A DNA stretch of 64,000 bases, taken from positions 1-64,000 of the forward strand of contig CAMMVF010000007.1 of NCBI GenBank assembly GCA_946500295.1, read 5' to 3'. The notes below the pieces were generated by a model. The model made no database searches. It was not told where the DNA came from and worked only from the letters and a program-made list of their open reading frames with translations. This document shows, piece by piece, positions 53,601 through 63,319 of the stretch. The DNA is from an uncultured Clostridia bacterium. GTDB taxonomy: Bacteria; Bacillota; Clostridia; Oscillospirales; Acutalibacteraceae. Position numbers and translations under genes: made by a program. Positions within the stretch are counted from its first letter, which is position 1, and every line of letters begins with the position of its first letter.

Positions 53601-54812
53601 TTATTTAGAGAGGAGCTTCTTAATTCTCTCCATAGCCTCGATGGTCTTTTGACGGTCGCCGAAGGAGGTAAGGCGGAAGTAGCCCTCGCCGTTGCGACCA
53701 AAGCCCGCTCCTGGTGTGCCGACAACATTCGCCTCACTCAAAAGATAATCAAAAAACTCCCATGAACCCATGCCGTTCGGGCACTCAAGCCAGATGTAGG
53801 GCGAGTTCTTTCCGCCGCTGTACCAGATGCCGAGTTCATCGAGGGCGGCTGCAATAATTCTGGCGTTTTCCTTGTAATACTCGAGGTTTTCTCTGCACTG
53901 CTTCTGACCCTCTTCGCTAAATACAGCCGCAGCTCCGCACTGAACCGGATAAGCAACTCCGTTGAACTTAGAGCCCTGTCTTCTCCCCCAAATCTGAGAT
54001 ACACTGACGGTTGTGCCGTCCTCGTTTTCAACTACAAGCTCACTCGGAACTACTGTATATCCGCAGCGCAGTCCCGTAAAGCCCGCTGTCTTTGAAAGCG
54101 AACAAATCTCGATGGCGCATTTTTTAGCGCCCTCTACGGCGTAGATGCTTCTTGGCACATCCTCCTCGGTTACAAAAGCCTCGTAGGCGGCGTCATATAT
54201 GATTATAGCCTTGTTTTCCAGCGCATAATCAACCCAATCCTTGAGCTGAGCCTTTGTAAAAGCGGCTCCTGTTGGGTTGTTGGGTGAGCACAAATATATC
54301 AAATCGGCGTGAACGCTTCTGTCGGGAACAGCTCTGAAGCCGTTTTCCTTGGTGGAGTCGATGTAGATTATCTTTCTGCCGCTCATAAGGTTTGAATCAA
54401 CATAAACCGGGTAGGCGGGGTCGGAAATTAAAACCACGTTTTTGTCGCTGAATATATCAACTATATTGCCGGAATCAGACTTTGCTCCGTCGCTGATTCT
54501 GATATCCTCAGGCGGAACGTCAACACCGAAGCTCTTATAGTAGCCCGAGACAGCCTCCTTCAAGAAATCGTAGCCTGTGCCGCTGTCCTCATAGCCCTTG
54601 AAGGTTTCCTTGACGCCCATTTCCTCTATTCCCTTTTTAACCGCCTCAACTACGCAGGGCGCAAGGGGAATGGTAACATCGCCTATACCCATACGGATAA
54701 TGTTATCCTTCTTGTCGGGGTTTTGCTCAATATATTCGTTTATTTTCTTTGCAATATTTATGAAGAGGTAGTTCTTCTCGAGCTTTAAAAAGTTTTCGTT
54801 AATATACGCCAT
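53601..54812 (-). CDS. dapL: LL-diaminopimelate aminotransferase
   Basis: DapL converts tetrahydrodipicolinate and glutamate to LL-diaminopimelate in one step, bypassing the acylated pathway. The 403-residue class I aminotransferase begins INENFLKLEKNYLFINIAKK and has IRMGIGDVTIPLAP, GYEDSGTGYDFL, the PLP lysine in CSLSKTAGFTGLRCGYT and AGFGRNGEGYFRLTSFGD, all typical of DapL. It lies 22 bases downstream of pyrG. Its product is the substrate of the DapF domain encoded in the carB frame upstream, which supports one gene train for meso-DAP. Confidence 0.95.
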   Translation of the reverse strand: MAYINENFLKLEKNYLFINIAKKINEYIEQNPDKKDNIIRMGIGDVTIPLAPCVVEAVKKGIEEMGVKETFKGYEDSGTGYDFLKEAVSGYYKSFGVDVPPEDIRISDGAKSDSGNIVDIFSDKNVVLISDPAYPVYVDSNLMSGRKIIYIDSTKENGFRAVPDRSVHADLIYLCSPNNPTGAAFTKAQLKDWVDYALENKAIIIYDAAYEAFVTEEDVPRSIYAVEGAKKCAIEICSLSKTAGFTGLRCGYTVVPSELVVENEDGTTVSVSQIWGRRQGSKFNGVAYPVQCGAAAVFSEEGQKQCRENLEYYKENARIIAAALDELGIWYSGGKNSPYIWLECPNGMGSWEFFDYLLSEANVVGTPGAGFGRNGEGYFRLTSFGDRQKTIEAMERIKKLLSK

Positions 54813-54834
54813 TGCTCTCTCCCTTTCGATTAAA

Positions 54835-56526
<1,692 letters not shown>

Positions 56527-56529
56527 TTA

Positions 56530-59500
56530 TTAAAGCTCTATAGTTCCGTCAAATACTCTCTCGGCAGCGCCGGTCATAAATACGGTATCGTCGGTATAAC
56601 GAATAATCAAATCTCCGCCCTTGAGCTTAACAGTGATATCCTCGTTCTTCTTGCAGTAGCCGTTTTCAACAGCAGCTACTGCCACAGCGCAAGCGCCCGT
56701 GCCACAAGCCCAGGTTTCGCCGCTGCCTCTCTCCCACACCCTCATTCTGACGGTGTGCTCGTCAATTACAGTGACAAACTCGGTATTTACCCTCTCCGGG
56801 AAGAGCGGGTCGTGCTCAAACTTAGGACCTATCTCCTCGATATCGAGGTTATCTATATCGTCCATGAAAACAACGCAGTGAGGATTACCCATGGAAACGC
56901 AGGTAATCTTGTACTCCTGACCGCCGATATTCACAGGCTCGTTTATGATTTTATCCTTATCCATAGCCACCGGAATGAGCTTCGGGTCGAGCTCAGCCTT
57001 GCCCATATCAACTCTCAGGCTCTTTACCTCTCCGTCCTGCTTGTAAACGGTGAGAGTCTTAATTCCGCTGAGGGTTTCTACGGTTACAGTGTCCTTGCTG
57101 GTATCTACTAGATTGTGGTCGTAGAGGAACTTGCCCACACAGCGGATTCCGTTTCCGCACATCTTGCCCTCAGAGCCGTCAAGGTTGAACATTCTCATCT
57201 TGGCGTCGGCTACATCGGAGCGGCAAATCAAGATGATGCCGTCGCCGCCGATTCCGTAACGTCTGTCAGAAAGACGAACGCTCAAGCCCTCGGGATTGTT
57301 TATCATCTCGTCAAAGCAGTTAAAATATATATAGTCATTTCCGATGCCGTGCATCTTGGTAAAATTGTACTTCACTTTCTCTCTCCTCATGTTGTTGATA
57401 TCCACAAGCTCTGTGTTTTGCGGAGAATATCGGCTCTTCAGGCACTCTGCCAGAGCGTTTGCCGTGTCAAGAGATGTAAGACAGGGTATGTTTCTCTCTA
57501 CGGTTTTGCGGCGGATCTTTACCGAGTCGCGGGAGGGAATTCTTCCCTTGGAGGAGGTGGAGATAACATAGCTTATCTTTCCGCTCTCTATCAATGTCAG
57601 GGTGTTATCCTTGGACTCGTGGATTTTATTTACTGTGTGCGCCTTTATGCCGTAATTTTTGAGCACGGCAGCCGTACCCTTGGTTGCATAGATTTCAAAG
57701 CCCATCTCGGAGTATTTCTTGGCTATATCTCCGATTTCGGCCTTATCGGAATTTCGCACCGTTATCAAAACTCCGCCCGTCTTTGTCATCTTGTAGCCGG
57801 CTCCCGTCAAACCCTTGTATAAGGCTTCCTCCAACGTTCCCGCTACGCCCAAAACCTCGCCGGTTGACTTCATCTCGGGTCCTAAGTGGTTGTCCACATT
57901 GATGAGCTTTTCAAACGAGAATACCGGTACTTTTACGGCTACATAGGGGGATTTCTTATAAAGACCCGTGCCATAGCCCATGTCCTTTAGCTTTTCGCCG
58001 AGCATTGCCTTTGTGGCAAGGTCAACCATGGGAACTCCCGTAACCTTGCTGATATACGGAATCGTTCTGGAGGAACGGGGGTTTACCTCGATAACATACA
58101 AATCGCCCTTGTAGATAAGATACTGAATGTTTACAAGTCCCTTTGTATTAAGCGATAAAGCCAGATCCCTTGAGCTGTTTACTATCCTCTCGGTCATCTC
58201 GTCGCTGAGATTCCAAGCAGGGTAAACGGCTATGGAGTCGCCCGAGTGAACTCCGGCTCTCTCGATATGCTCCATTATACCGGGAATGAGAATTTCCTCT
58301 CCGTCGCAGATGGCGTCTACCTCAATCTCTGTTCCCATGAGGTACTTATCTATCAAAATCGGGTTTTCAATATTCTGTGAAAGAATAATAGCCATGTACT
58401 CGATAATGTCGTCGCTGTTGTAGGCTATTATCATATTCTGTCCGCCCAACACATAAGACGGACGCATGAGCACCGGGTAGCCGATTTTATCAGCCACATT
58501 CAGAGCTTCCTCGGTCGTCATTACGGTTACGCCCTGAGGACGCTTGATGTGATGCTTTTCCAAAAGCTCGTCAAAGCGCTCCCTGTCCTCAGCCATGTCT
58601 ATGCTGTCGGCAGAGGTTCCAAGGATGTTTACACCCTGCTTGCTCAAAAAGCCGGTGAGCTTGATTGCGGTTTGTCCGCCGAAGGCAACTACTACACCGT
58701 AGGGCTTTTCGGTATTGATAACGCCCATTACATCCTCGTTTGTAAGCGGCTCAAAGTAAAGCCTGTCGGCGGTGTCGAAGTCGGTCGATACCGTCTCGGG
58801 GTTGTTGTTTACAATTACAACGTCATATCCCGCCTGCTTCAGCGCCCATACGCAGTGAACCGAGGCGTAGTCAAACTCGATACCCTGACCGATTCTTATC
58901 GGGCCTGAGCCGAAAACTATAATTGTCTTCTTGCCGTCGTCTGTCTCCTCGATAAATTCCTCCGCCTCGTTTTCGGTATCAAAGGTGGAGTAGAAATACG
59001 GGGTTTCAGCCTTAAACTCGGCGGCGCAGGTGTCAACCATTTTGTAAACCGGATAAACCGGATTTTCAATCTCACAGCCGCTGATATTTTTTATGGACTC
59101 GTCCAAAAATCCCATGTGCTTAGCCTTGAGATACAGCTCCTGAGTAAGTTCTCCCTTGGCAAGCTCATTTTCCAGCTTGATTATATTCAAAAGCTTATTC
59201 AAGAACCACTCGTCAATCAGGGTGATGCTGTGAATTTCATCGACCGTAATTCCCTTTTTAAGCGCCGCAAACACGCAGAATAATCTTTCATCGTCACAGA
59301 CCTCAAGTCTTTTTCTGAGGTTTTCAACCGACATATTTACAAATTTCTCGTGGTCGAGAGTCTTCAGCGAAATCTCCGCTCCTCTGACCGCCTTCATAAT
59401 CGCCTGCTCAAATGTCGGTGCTATTGCCATAACCTCACCGGTCGCCTTCATCTGAGTACCGAGGGTTCTCTTGGCATAGACAAATTTATCAAAGGGCCAT

Positions 59501-60576
59501 TTGGGGAATTTTACAACTACATAGTCGAGCGCCGGCTCAAAGCAGGCGTAGGTAGAGCCTGTAACGGCGTTTTTAATTTCATCAAGAGTATAGCCGATTG
59601 CGATTTTAGCCGAAACCTTTGCAATCGGATAACCGGTTGCCTTTGAAGCGAGGGCGGATGAACGGGAAACCCTGGGATTTACCTCGATTACCGCATACTC
59701 AAAGCTCTCGGGATTAAGTGCAAACTGGCAGTTACAGCCACCCTCAACTCCGAGCGCCGAGATTATGTTGAGCGAAGCACTTCTGAGCATTTGATACTCC
59801 TTATCGGAGAGGGTAACCGTCGGGGCGATAACTATACTGTCGCCTGTGTGAACGCCAACAGGATCAAAGTTCTCCATAGAGCAGACGGTGATTACGTTGC
59901 CCTTGCTGTCGCGCATTACCTCAAACTCGATTTCCTTCCAGCCTGCTATACATTTTTCGACAAGCACCTGAGTAATCGGCGACAGCTCAAGGCCATTGTG
60001 GGTTATCTCTCTGAGTTCTTCCTCGTTGTTTACTATTCCGCCGCCTGTTCCGCCAAGAGTAAAGGCAGGGCGGATAATAACCGGGTAGCCTATTTCCTTT
60101 GCAAAATCGACAGCGGACTCGACGTCGTTTACAACCTTTGAAGGAATTACAGGCTGACCTATAGCCTCCATAGTGTCCTTAAACATCTGTCTGTCCTCTG
60201 CCTTGTCGATGGTGTCGGGGTCTGCACCGAGCAGACGGACACCCTCTTTCTCGAGGAAGCCCTCCTTCGCAAGCTGCATGGAAAGCGTAAGTCCTGTCTG
60301 ACCGCCGAGGGTAGAAAGCAGGCTGTCGGGCTTTTCCTTCTTAATAATTCGCTTTACGGTTTCAAGATTCAGCGGCTCTATATATATCTTGTCCGCCATA
60401 GCGTTATCCGTCATTATAGTTGCGGGGTTTGAATTAATCAGTATAACCTCAAGCCCCTCCTCCTTGAGAGCGCGGCACGCCTGAGTTCCCGCATAGTCAA
60501 ACTCTGCTGCCTGTCCGATGACTATCGGACCGGAGCCGATTACCATTACTCTTTTTATATCCTTATTAAGTGGCAT
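56530..60576 (-). CDS. carB-dapF: Carbamoyl-phosphate synthase large chain fused to diaminopimelate epimerase
   Basis: One uninterrupted 1348-residue frame. Residues 1 to about 1065 are a complete CarB: two ATP-grasp halves (VMVIGSGPIVIGQAAEFDYA near 10; IIVFGSGPIRIGQGIEFDYA near 550) and an MGS-like allosteric domain ending SRYSPQNTELVDINN. Residues from about 1068 are a complete DapF: FTKMHGIGNDYIYFN, GKMCGNGIRCVG and ETWACGTGACAVA, with both catalytic Cys present. CarB makes carbamoyl phosphate for pyrimidines and arginine; DapF converts LL- to meso-diaminopimelate. At the joint, AGGAG lies 7 bases before an in-frame GTG (57375), so DapF might also be made alone. CarA precedes it by 26 bases; pyrG and dapL follow. 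The fusion is rare; no frameshift or damage is visible. Confidence 0.93.
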   Translation of the reverse strand: MPLNKDIKRVMVIGSGPIVIGQAAEFDYAGTQACRALKEEGLEVILINSNPATIMTDNAMADKIYIEPLNLETVKRIIKKEKPDSLLSTLGGQTGLTLSMQLAKEGFLEKEGVRLLGADPDTIDKAEDRQMFKDTMEAIGQPVIPSKVVNDVESAVDFAKEIGYPVIIRPAFTLGGTGGGIVNNEEELREITHNGLELSPITQVLVEKCIAGWKEIEFEVMRDSKGNVITVCSMENFDPVGVHTGDSIVIAPTVTLSDKEYQMLRSASLNIISALGVEGGCNCQFALNPESFEYAVIEVNPRVSRSSALASKATGYPIAKVSAKIAIGYTLDEIKNAVTGSTYACFEPALDYVVVKFPKWPFDKFVYAKRTLGTQMKATGEVMAIAPTFEQAIMKAVRGAEISLKTLDHEKFVNMSVENLRKRLEVCDDERLFCVFAALKKGITVDEIHSITLIDEWFLNKLLNIIKLENELAKGELTQELYLKAKHMGFLDESIKNISGCEIENPVYPVYKMVDTCAAEFKAETPYFYSTFDTENEAEEFIEETDDGKKTIIVFGSGPIRIGQGIEFDYASVHCVWALKQAGYDVVIVNNNPETVSTDFDTADRLYFEPLTNEDVMGVINTEKPYGVVVAFGGQTAIKLTGFLSKQGVNILGTSADSIDMAEDRERFDELLEKHHIKRPQGVTVMTTEEALNVADKIGYPVLMRPSYVLGGQNMIIAYNSDDIIEYMAIILSQNIENPILIDKYLMGTEIEVDAICDGEEILIPGIMEHIERAGVHSGDSIAVYPAWNLSDEMTERIVNSSRDLALSLNTKGLVNIQYLIYKGDLYVIEVNPRSSRTIPYISKVTGVPMVDLATKAMLGEKLKDMGYGTGLYKKSPYVAVKVPVFSFEKLINVDNHLGPEMKSTGEVLGVAGTLEEALYKGLTGAGYKMTKTGGVLITVRNSDKAEIGDIAKKYSEMGFEIYATKGTAAVLKNYGIKAHTVNKIHESKDNTLTLIESGKISYVISTSSKGRIPSRDSVKIRRKTVERNIPCLTSLDTANALAECLKSRYSPQNTELVDINNMRREKVKYNFTKMHGIGNDYIYFNCFDEMINNPEGLSVRLSDRRYGIGGDGIILICRSDVADAKMRMFNLDGSEGKMCGNGIRCVGKFLYDHNLVDTSKDTVTVETLSGIKTLTVYKQDGEVKSLRVDMGKAELDPKLIPVAMDKDKIINEPVNIGGQEYKITCVSMGNPHCVVFMDDIDNLDIEEIGPKFEHDPLFPERVNTEFVTVIDEHTVRMRVWERGSGETWACGTGACAVAVAAVENGYCKKNEDITVKLKGGDLIIRYTDDTVFMTGAAERVFDGTIEL

Positions 60577-60602
60577 TTGTCACATTCCTTTCAAAAGCCT
60601 TT

Positions 60603-61679
60603 TTATTGTTTATCCATCAATGATATAAATTTATCGAACAGGAAGGCTGTGTCGAGCGGTCCTCCACAAGCCTCTGGGTGGAACTGAACCGAAAAAGCCG
60701 GCATATCTGTGTAGGCGACGCCCTCGCAGGTACCGTCGTTTCCGTTTACAAAGCTCTCACGGGCATTTTCCGGGAGAGAGCTGCCGACTACTGCGTAGCC
60801 GTGGTTCTGGCTTGTAATATACACCCTTCCGCTTTCGGTGTCGGTTGCGGGCTGGTTAGCTCCTCGGTGACCGTACTTTAGCTTGTGGGTCTGCGCTCCC
60901 TGAGAAATTGCGAGAAGCTGGTGTCCAAGGCAGATGCCGAAGGTTGGGAGCTTTTTCTCACACAGCTTTTTAAGCTCAGCGATTATCCCCTGATTTTCCT
61001 GCGGATCTCCCGGACCGTTTGACAGCATGATTCCGTCGGGGTTAAGTGCTAAAATCTCATCAGCCGTAGTACCTGCCGGAACCACTGTAACGTCACAGTC
61101 GCGCTTTACAAGCTCACGGGCTATGTTGCCCTTTGCGCCAAAGTCCCATAGCACAACGTGGCGCTTGGGATTTTCAGCCTTAAGCTCTTCTCTGTCAACA
61201 GCCGTCACGGAGGATACCGCATTTTTCACCTTGTAGTCCTTTATCTGCTGAATATCGCTTTCCAAATTGTCCAGAGAATAAGTGAGCTTACAGTTCATAA
61301 CTCCGTACTCACGCACAATTCTTGTAAGCGCTCTCGTATCCAGGTTGTACATTCCGGGAATTCCCTCATTCTTTAAAAAAGTGTCAAGTACACCCTCGCA
61401 ACGGAAATTGGACGGCTCTTGACACCTGTTTCTTACTATGTACGCCTTTAAAGCAGGATGCTTGCTCTCGAAATCAGAGGGAATTACCCCGTAGTTTCCG
61501 ATTAAAGGGAAGGTCTGAATAACTACCTGACCGTAGTAGCTGGGGTCAGTTAGCGTCTCGAGATATCCTGTCATTGCGGTAGTAAAAACAAGCTCTCCAA
61601 TAACCTCTTTTTCTGCGCCAAAGCTCAGTCCTCCAAAGACTTTGCCGTTTTCGAGTATCAGGTACGCCTCGCGGCTCAT
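60603..61679 (-). CDS. carA: Carbamoyl-phosphate synthase small chain
   Basis: The 358-residue glutaminase subunit that supplies ammonia to CarB. N-terminal domain: AYLILENGKVFGGLSFGAE and FTTAMTGYLETLTDPSYYGQ. C-terminal class I amidotransferase: NGPGDP, the nucleophile in FGICLGHQLLAISQG (about 241) and the His/Glu pair in SVQFHPEACGGP. ATG 61679 follows AAAGGAA; a longer start at 61697 adds six residues. It is 26 bases upstream of the carB::dapF gene and 8-26 bases downstream of the ANTAR gene. Confidence 0.95.
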   Translation of the reverse strand: MSREAYLILENGKVFGGLSFGAEKEVIGELVFTTAMTGYLETLTDPSYYGQVVIQTFPLIGNYGVIPSDFESKHPALKAYIVRNRCQEPSNFRCEGVLDTFLKNEGIPGMYNLDTRALTRIVREYGVMNCKLTYSLDNLESDIQQIKDYKVKNAVSSVTAVDREELKAENPKRHVVLWDFGAKGNIARELVKRDCDVTVVPAGTTADEILALNPDGIMLSNGPGDPQENQGIIAELKKLCEKKLPTFGICLGHQLLAISQGAQTHKLKYGHRGANQPATDTESGRVYITSQNHGYAVVGSSLPENARESFVNGNDGTCEGVAYTDMPAFSVQFHPEACGGPLDTAFLFDKFISLMDKQ

Positions 61680-61705
61680 ACAATCAATTCCTTTCACTTA
61701 ATCTA

Positions 61706-62275
61706 CTATAGCTCATAGGTACTCAGCACTCTCTGCGCTACCTGCAAGCGGGAAATTCTCATATCCATCGCCTGCTTTTCAAGGTAACGGTGAGCCTGCT
61801 TTTCGCTCATTGTCAGGCACTGCATAAGTGCACATTTAGCGCGGTCGATTATCTTAATTTCTTCAAGCTGGCTTTTCAGCCCTTGGTTTTCGGTTTGTAG
61901 TTTTAACAGCCTGCCGTAGGAAATCTCCCAAATCCTCAGGCACTGATGAAAGACTGTGCGGTTAAGCGGCTTTTTCACCGCAAATACGCCCTTGCTTTCC
62001 AATGCGTCACGGCATTTATCATAAACCTCATCCTTCATCAGTACAAAGACACCGGAGCTCGTGCGTAAACAAAGCTCTACGGACAGGTCTATACCGCCGC
62101 TGTCGAGAATGGGGGTATTTATGATAATTACGTCAAAGCTGCAGTCCTTTACAGCTGCCTTTGCCTGCTGTGAAGTAAAGGCGAAGTCAATGCTGTGGTA
62201 GCCCTCGCTTTCCATAAGCGCTCTAAGCGAACCCAGGCTCTGCTCAGATTTAGAGATAATCAACGCACTTTTCAT
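61706..62275 (-). CDS. ANTAR-domain regulator with degenerate receiver
   Basis: A 189-residue RNA-binding regulator. Residues 1-120 resemble a receiver domain (KSALIISKSEQSLGSLRALM, FDVIIINTPILDSGG), but the phospho-Asp is replaced by Asn in IINTP. A coiled-coil linker (LLKLQTENQGLKSQLEEI) leads to the ANTAR domain (about 140-187: DRAKCALMQCLTMSEKQAHR followed by YLEKQAMDMR), which binds paired hexanucleotide hairpins and prevents termination. It is the first gene of the carA-carB::dapF-pyrG-dapL train, so it may act on its own transcript or on nitrogen genes elsewhere. A promoter with TAAAAT lies about 20 bases upstream, giving a very short leader. Confidence 0.85.
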   Translation of the reverse strand: MKSALIISKSEQSLGSLRALMESEGYHSIDFAFTSQQAKAAVKDCSFDVIIINTPILDSGGIDLSVELCLRTSSGVFVLMKDEVYDKCRDALESKGVFAVKKPLNRTVFHQCLRIWEISYGRLLKLQTENQGLKSQLEEIKIIDRAKCALMQCLTMSEKQAHRYLEKQAMDMRISRLQVAQRVLSTYEL

Positions 62276-62293
62276 AACTATCACCATCATAAT

Positions 62294-62322
62294 ATTTTAA
62301 CGTAATTCGGCAAAAAAATCAA
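62294..62322 (-). promoter_or_regulatory. Sigma-A type promoter of the ANTAR-car-pyrG-dapL train
   Basis: On the minus strand: TTGATT (62322-62317), 17-base spacer, TAAAAT (62299-62294). The start codon at 62275 lies about 12 bases after the predicted transcript start. Confidence 0.6.
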
Positions 62323-62353
62323 TGAAAATTTTAATCTCATAAGCCGCTGTTAT

Positions 62354-62396
62354 TCGTCTAATTTACCATAGAAATCAGCCCGGTAATATTAGACGA
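62354..62396. promoter_or_regulatory. Dyad symmetry between divergent promoters
   Basis: TCGTCTAATTTACC (62354-62367) and GGTAATATTAGACGA (62382-62396) are near-perfect inverse copies, 14 bases apart. The element lies between the ANTAR-operon promoter and the lipoprotein promoter. It could be an operator for a dimeric regulator or an RNA hairpin. Confidence 0.4.
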
Positions 62397-62429
62397 TATA
62401 AAATGGAAACGAATTTAACAAAAAATTTA

Positions 62430-62458
62430 TTGACATAAACCTGTGTCGGGGCTACTAT
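62430..62458 (+). promoter_or_regulatory. Sigma-A type promoter of the lipoprotein gene
   Basis: Consensus TTGACA (62430-62435), 17-base spacer, TACTAT (62453-62458). The transcript would begin near 62465 and include the whole family A repeat copy 5 in its 5' leader. Confidence 0.65.
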
Positions 62459-62468
62459 TAAGATATTA

Positions 62469-62586
62469 ATAACAAAGTCGCCGATGTCCCCCGCCTCTTA
62501 AGGCGGCGGATTCCATTCAGTCTTTCGGTGAGGTTTAATCTCCCACCGAAACCCTGAGGAGCAAAGCTCCCCGGCGACGGTTTAAA
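62469..62586 (+). repeat. Dispersed repeat family A, copy 5 (medium form)
   Basis: Starts AATAACAAAGTCGCCGATG, has a CCGCC/GGCGG hairpin, TTTCGGTGAGG / CCCACCGAAA, GGAGCAAAGCTCC and ends CGGCGACGGTTTAAA. It matches copy 1 in length and layout. It lies between the promoter and start codon of the lipoprotein gene. Confidence 0.85.
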
Positions 62587-62600
62587 TAAAAAATTGCGTA

Positions 62601-63065
62601 ATGGAGGTGAGAAAACTGAAGGCAATTAAATTTTTAAAATCACTGCTGCCCGTGGTTCTTATCTTAGCAGTTATCGCCGGCTGTGCCGACAAGGATGAAA
62701 AAAGCCCCAAAGAGCTTATTGTGGGAAATTGGGAGTACCGCAACCAAAGCTGGTGCGAATTTGAAAGCGACAATACCTGCATCATCGGCGGTATGGCGGG
62801 AGAATACTCGATAAACGATGACAACGCCATTACTCTGAGTGTATATGGAAGCGATGAAGCTGACAGCTTTGAGTGGGCAGGTAGCGCAGACAACGTTGAC
62901 TTCGACCACTGGTATGTAGATGAGAACAACCTGTATATAAACGGTATGCAGTACCCGAGGCTTGAAGATGATGAAAGCTCCGACACAGCCGAGAGCGCCT
63001 CACAGTCAAGCTCAGAGGAAGAAGCTTCCGAGAATGAATCCGAGCAAGGCAGCTCCGAAGAATAA
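62601..63065 (+). CDS. Small lipoprotein with acidic serine-rich tail
   Basis: A lipoprotein of about 150 residues. The signal peptide ends AVIAGC, a lipobox. The middle (ELIVGNWEYRNQSWCEFESD, CIIGGMAGEYSINDDNAITL) resembles the lipocalin-like beta repeats of small Clostridia lipoproteins that begin with LxGxW. The last 30 residues are Ser/Glu/Asp-rich. Start is uncertain: ATG 62601 has no site upstream, while GGAGGTGAG inside that frame points to CTG 62616 or GTG 62607. Family A repeats lie directly on both sides in the same orientation. Confidence 0.7.
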   Translation: MEVRKLKAIKFLKSLLPVVLILAVIAGCADKDEKSPKELIVGNWEYRNQSWCEFESDNTCIIGGMAGEYSINDDNAITLSVYGSDEADSFEWAGSADNVDFDHWYVDENNLYINGMQYPRLEDDESSDTAESASQSSSEEEASENESEQGSSEE

Positions 63066-63076
63066 TTAAACAGATT

Positions 63077-63149
63077 TATAACCAAGAGCCGATGCCCCCG
63101 CCTCTGTAGGCGTGATCAAACGAGCTTGTCACGCTGGCGAAGATTTAAA
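63077..63149 (+). repeat. Dispersed repeat family A, copy 6 (short form)
   Basis: Starts TATAACCAAGAGCCGATG, CCGCCTCTGTAGGCG then GTGATCAAACGAGCTTGTCAC and GGCGAAGATTTAAA. Same internally deleted layout as copy 2. It directly abuts a family C element. Confidence 0.8.
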
Positions 63150-63303
63150 AAATGGGGCTGTCGCATTAACAGCCCTATGCCGGGGAAGCCTCTCTTGAAG
63201 GCTTCCCCTTTTTTGGCAAAAAGTACAAACATCAGGTTGTGCCGGTCTAAAATAAAATTCTTTTTAAAAAACACAAAAACTTACTGCGACAGCCATATTT
63301 TGT
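63150..63303. repeat. Family C element with terminal inverted repeats
   Basis: The left end AATGGGGCTGTCGCATTAAC (63151-63170) and the right end TTACTGCGACAGCCATATTTT (63281-63301) are near-inverse copies about 110 bases apart. The inside carries a strong hairpin (63182-63208). Such termini resemble those of some insertion sequences, so this may be a small non-autonomous element. Related ends occur at 37527 and 53105-53147. Confidence 0.5.
63182..63214 (+). terminator. Intrinsic terminator after the lipoprotein gene
   Basis: Perfect 9-bp stem GGGGAAGCC (63182-63190) / GGCTTCCCC (63200-63208) with T6 tail. It lies inside the family C element. Confidence 0.85.
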
Positions 63304-63319
63304 TTTCATAATTATTTAA

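Noticed and set aside
61680..61705. PyrR-type or T-box leader upstream of carA
   Set aside because: Only 8-26 bases separate the ANTAR gene and carA, too short for either element; no T-box core was seen anywhere in the window.
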